DNA from: Ditibartonella choladocola
GTDB taxonomy: Bacteria > Pseudomonadota > Alphaproteobacteria > Rhizobiales > Rhizobiaceae
Direction of reading: 5' to 3'
DNA length: 64,000 nt
Assembly: GCF_002007565.1 (NCBI RefSeq)
Contig: NZ_CP015625.1
Location: forward strand, 1,736,001 to 1,800,000
Position numbers and translations under genes: made by a program. The notes beneath the pieces were generated by a model. That model was not told the origin of the DNA. It did no database searches and was given only the letters and a program-made list of their open reading frames with translations. This document shows positions 61,728-64,000 of the stretch, piece after piece (the stretch's first letter is position 1; each line of letters starts with the position of its first letter).

Positions 61728-62183
61728 AGGCAAAATTTCTAAACGAAATAGTTTTCCGAACCATTGTGAGGATTTAAAAACTGTAACTATTCCGTTTTTC
61801 CTCTTAAAAAAATAATAACGGGACAATCGCACAATTGCCCCGTTAAAGATTTCACAACTTAAACGTTTCCCAAAAAGTTCAACAACCTGCTATCTCTGCT
61901 GTTTCGTCATTTTCCCCTGCCCGCGCTTTTCCAATCTTTCTTCCTCGTTTAAATTTGTAACCCGATTTATTGCCCGAAAAACCCGAAAACAGTCCCGAAA
62001 ACGTTATAAATTGGATTTCAGAAATACGGGGAAATGAAACAATGCATTTTTCTGATTTCCCTTCATCCGGTCAAAACTTGCCTGATTTTTGCTTGGCCAA
62101 TTTCAAGAGCATGGCACGGAAACCGCTTTTACCCGTTCCCTAATTCGTATCGAGCTTCTTATGCTTGAGGCGTTTTCCAAATC
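61728..62183. other. Intergenic region between convergent genes
   Basis: About 455 bases without a supported gene. It includes a hairpin near 61817-61844 (AACGGGACAAT / AATTGCCCCGTT, one mismatch) followed on the minus strand by TTATTATTTTTTT, a plausible minus-strand terminator for the MocR gene, though 340 bases from its stop. Confidence 0.5.
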
Positions 62184-63635
62184 TCAGAACAAACGATTAC
62201 AGGTTTTATATGTGTCGATTATATCGGAAATCGCTTTTCCTGCTTGTTCATAAAGTTCGGGCGAAAAGCCGCAATACCCCATGAGCAGGCCGTTTTCACG
62301 ACTATTCCGGCAATAATTCGAGATTGCGCGAACGGCAAAACCGGCTTTTTGAAGCTCGGCCTCCAATGCGACATCGTTGATATTTTTATCAAGAAGTGTA
62401 ACGAGATGAAGCCCCTGTCGCGGCGGGGCGAGCTGCATGAGATTTGCCCCTTTTCCGCTCTGCAATCCCTTGACGAGAGCATCTCTGTTGTTTTTGACAA
62501 TCCTGGCTGACCGGCGCAAATGCCGCGCGTAATGGCCGCCATTGATAAAATCGGCCAAAGCTTCTTCAACAAAAGTAACGGCGCGTCTGTCAACGAGACT
62601 ACGAAATTTGATAAGGCGCTCACATAGGTGCGAAGGTACAACCATATAGGCGCATTGAAGACCGGCAAAAAGCGTTTTGGAAAATGTGCCGAAATAGATA
62701 ACAGAACCATTGTCATCAAGGCCTTGAATAGCAGTCATAGGCGAGGCTTCAAAGCGGATCTCGCTATCGTAATCATCTTCAATAATCATCGCGTTGTTAT
62801 CTTTCGCCCATTTTAACAAATTGAGCCGCTGCGACAGCCCGATCGTGCCGTCTAAAGGAAATCGTCTTGAAGGGCTGAGCAAAATTGCGTCAGCCGGTGG
62901 CAAATTCAAGTCATCGTCAAGTTTATCGTGAGGTAAAAATTCCAACTTCTTGCCGAGTGCTTCAAGTGCCTGAATTGCATTGTGATAAGACGGGTCTTCA
63001 ACGAGAATTGTCGCTTTATCGCTCAAAAAGCATCTCAGGCAAAGGTCCAGTGATTGTTGCGTACCGGTCGTTATAAAAATTTGTGAAGCATCAAGGTTGA
63101 GCCCTCTGGCTTGCCTCAAATAAGCCGAAAGCGCCTCTCGCAGTTCCAGTGTCCCGCGCGGATCGGTATAGTTATAGTGACGTATACACGCTTTGGCTGC
63201 GCGATTGTTCAAAAGGCGGCGAAACACGCTCATCGCTTTGTCATTTTCAAGAGGTATACTCAACTCGCATAAGTGATAGGCCGATTTTTGTTCACGTTCC
63301 GGCACCGAAATTCGAGGTTTGAATGTGCGCGATACATTTGAAGCAACAAAACTGCCGCTTCCCCGCTTCGTTATAATGTAACCGTCGGCAGCCAACATTT
63401 CATAAGCTGCAACCACCGTTGAACGGGAAATAGAAAACCGCTTTGCCAAATCCCGACTGGGGGGTAATTTCGCACCATACTCGAATTGTTTCTTATCAAT
63501 CGCTTGCCTGATGAGGCGATAGACATTTGCAGGCTTCCGGCCATTCTCCGGAACAAGCGGCATCATTGCCGACCAGTCGGGAAAATTGGTCTGATTTTTT
63601 TGTTTTAATGTGGTTCTTTTTTGTTCCAATTTCAT
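62184..63635 (-). CDS. MocR/PdxR-family regulator (GntR helix-turn-helix plus aminotransferase-like domain)
   Basis: 483 residues: N-terminal GntR winged helix (about 33-100; LPPSRDLAKRFSISRSTVVAAYEML in parts), linker, and a class I aminotransferase-like domain (about 130-475) with the PLP-anchoring Lys in GTFSKTLF and EDDYDSE before it. Members usually sense PLP and control vitamin B6 or amino-acid genes. It is divergent from a pyridoxamine-oxidase-like gene, with 45 bases between starts, which supports control of that gene (inference). Confidence 0.9.
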   Translation of the reverse strand: MKLEQKRTTLKQKNQTNFPDWSAMMPLVPENGRKPANVYRLIRQAIDKKQFEYGAKLPPSRDLAKRFSISRSTVVAAYEMLAADGYIITKRGSGSFVASNVSRTFKPRISVPEREQKSAYHLCELSIPLENDKAMSVFRRLLNNRAAKACIRHYNYTDPRGTLELREALSAYLRQARGLNLDASQIFITTGTQQSLDLCLRCFLSDKATILVEDPSYHNAIQALEALGKKLEFLPHDKLDDDLNLPPADAILLSPSRRFPLDGTIGLSQRLNLLKWAKDNNAMIIEDDYDSEIRFEASPMTAIQGLDDNGSVIYFGTFSKTLFAGLQCAYMVVPSHLCERLIKFRSLVDRRAVTFVEEALADFINGGHYARHLRRSARIVKNNRDALVKGLQSGKGANLMQLAPPRQGLHLVTLLDKNINDVALEAELQKAGFAVRAISNYCRNSRENGLLMGYCGFSPELYEQAGKAISDIIDTYKTCNRLF

Positions 63636-63680
63636 AGAACACTATTGGCCGCTTCTATCAACTTTTGCAAGGCAAATGGA

Positions 63681-64000
63681 ATGACGACCGAAGACTTCTC
63701 CATAACCGATAAAAACCGCGTTAAAAGGAGCTACAAACGTGCCTCCTATAAAAAGGAAACAGTTTATCATATTCTCGACAGTTCGGCTCTGGCGCATGTC
63801 GCCTATGTGATTGACAATACACCCTTTTGCACCCCGACAACACATTGGCGCGAAGGCGACTATCTCTACTGGCACGGTTCATCCGCCTCGCGCATGATAA
63901 ATCGGTTGAAGCAAGGGGTGGATGTATGTGTCACTGTTTCGCGCCTTGACGGATTTGTGCTTGCACGCTCGGCTTTCCACCATTCGGTCAACTATCGCTC
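63681..64000 (+). CDS. Pyridoxamine 5'-phosphate oxidase-like flavin protein, 3' end outside window
   Basis: An open frame from the ATG at 63681 to the window end, at least 106 residues. It reads KRASYKKETVYHILDSS, then HVAYVIDNTPFCTPTTHWR, YLYWHGSSASRM and CVTVSRLDGFVLARSAFHHS. This is the split-barrel FMN-binding fold of the Pyridox_ox_2 (nitroreductase-like/PNPOx-like) family. The divergent MocR gene suggests a vitamin B6 link. Confidence 0.82.
   Translation, partial: MTTEDFSITDKNRVKRSYKRASYKKETVYHILDSSALAHVAYVIDNTPFCTPTTHWREGDYLYWHGSSASRMINRLKQGVDVCVTVSRLDGFVLARSAFHHSVNYR

Overview
The window is a stretch of alphaproteobacterial chromosome of the order Hyphomicrobiales (Rhizobiales). The evidence is one long minus-strand division and cell-wall (dcw) cluster in the order rsmH-ftsL-ftsI-murE-murF-mraY-murD-ftsW-murG-murC-murB-ddl-ftsQ-ftsA-ftsZ-lpxC-bamD-recN-ligA, an FtsZ with the long linker typical of the group, and the linked rnpB, ampD-like and djlA-like genes. 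The moderate base composition, sparse gene packing and large AT-leaning gaps fit a host-associated lineage such as Bartonellaceae (for example bee-gut Bartonella). That family-level placement is an inference. No rRNA, tRNA, complete insertion sequence, prophage or CRISPR array was seen.

Layout. 1-9.7 kb: the 3' part of a UvrD/PcrA helicase, a PoxB-type pyruvate dehydrogenase, a hexapeptide acetyltransferase, a Sco copper protein, prmA and an aminopeptidase P. Between poxB and the acetyltransferase lies an old, decayed tandem duplication of this neighbourhood. 9.7-16.2 kb: an EamA permease, ligA, recN and bamD. 16.4-37.7 kb: lpxC and the dcw cluster. It has a fresh 286-bp tandem duplication behind ftsZ, an AT-rich 750-bp gap between ddl and murB, and an internal terminator between murD and ftsW. 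37.8-44.5 kb: mntH, RNase P RNA, an AmpD-like amidase, a DjlA-like J-protein, a GH25 lysozyme lipoprotein and an MltB-type lytic transglycosylase. 44.5-46 kb: gene-poor, with tandem repeats and a candidate small RNA. 46-53.8 kb: metF with an ArsR-methyltransferase regulator, a DUF2293-like protein, an L,D-transpeptidase, tam and ettA. 54-64 kb: two hypothetical proteins, pncA, ugd, a GT39/LAB_N/GT2 set probably acting on lipid A or core sugars, a His/Pro-rich membrane protein, and a MocR/PdxR-type regulator divergent from a pyridoxamine-oxidase-like gene cut by the window edge.

How the genes work together. Most of the window serves the cell envelope. MurB-MurG, MraY and Ddl make and assemble lipid II; FtsW and FtsI polymerise septal wall; FtsZ, FtsA, FtsQ and FtsL run the divisome; LpxC commits precursor to lipid A and BamD assembles outer-membrane proteins. 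The amidase, lysozyme, transglycosylase and L,D-transpeptidase remodel the wall, and the Ugd/GT39/GT2/LAB_N set plausibly decorates LPS.

A recurring oddity is short tandem repeats (units of about 12-26 bp, different sequence each time) in many intergenic gaps. One runs into the start codon of a gene. I did not find a clearly new defence or biosynthetic system. The strongest unusual signals are the decayed duplication at 4.0-7.0 kb, the recent ftsZ-downstream duplication, the 17-bp array at the DUF2293-like start, and the candidate small RNA near 45.4 kb.
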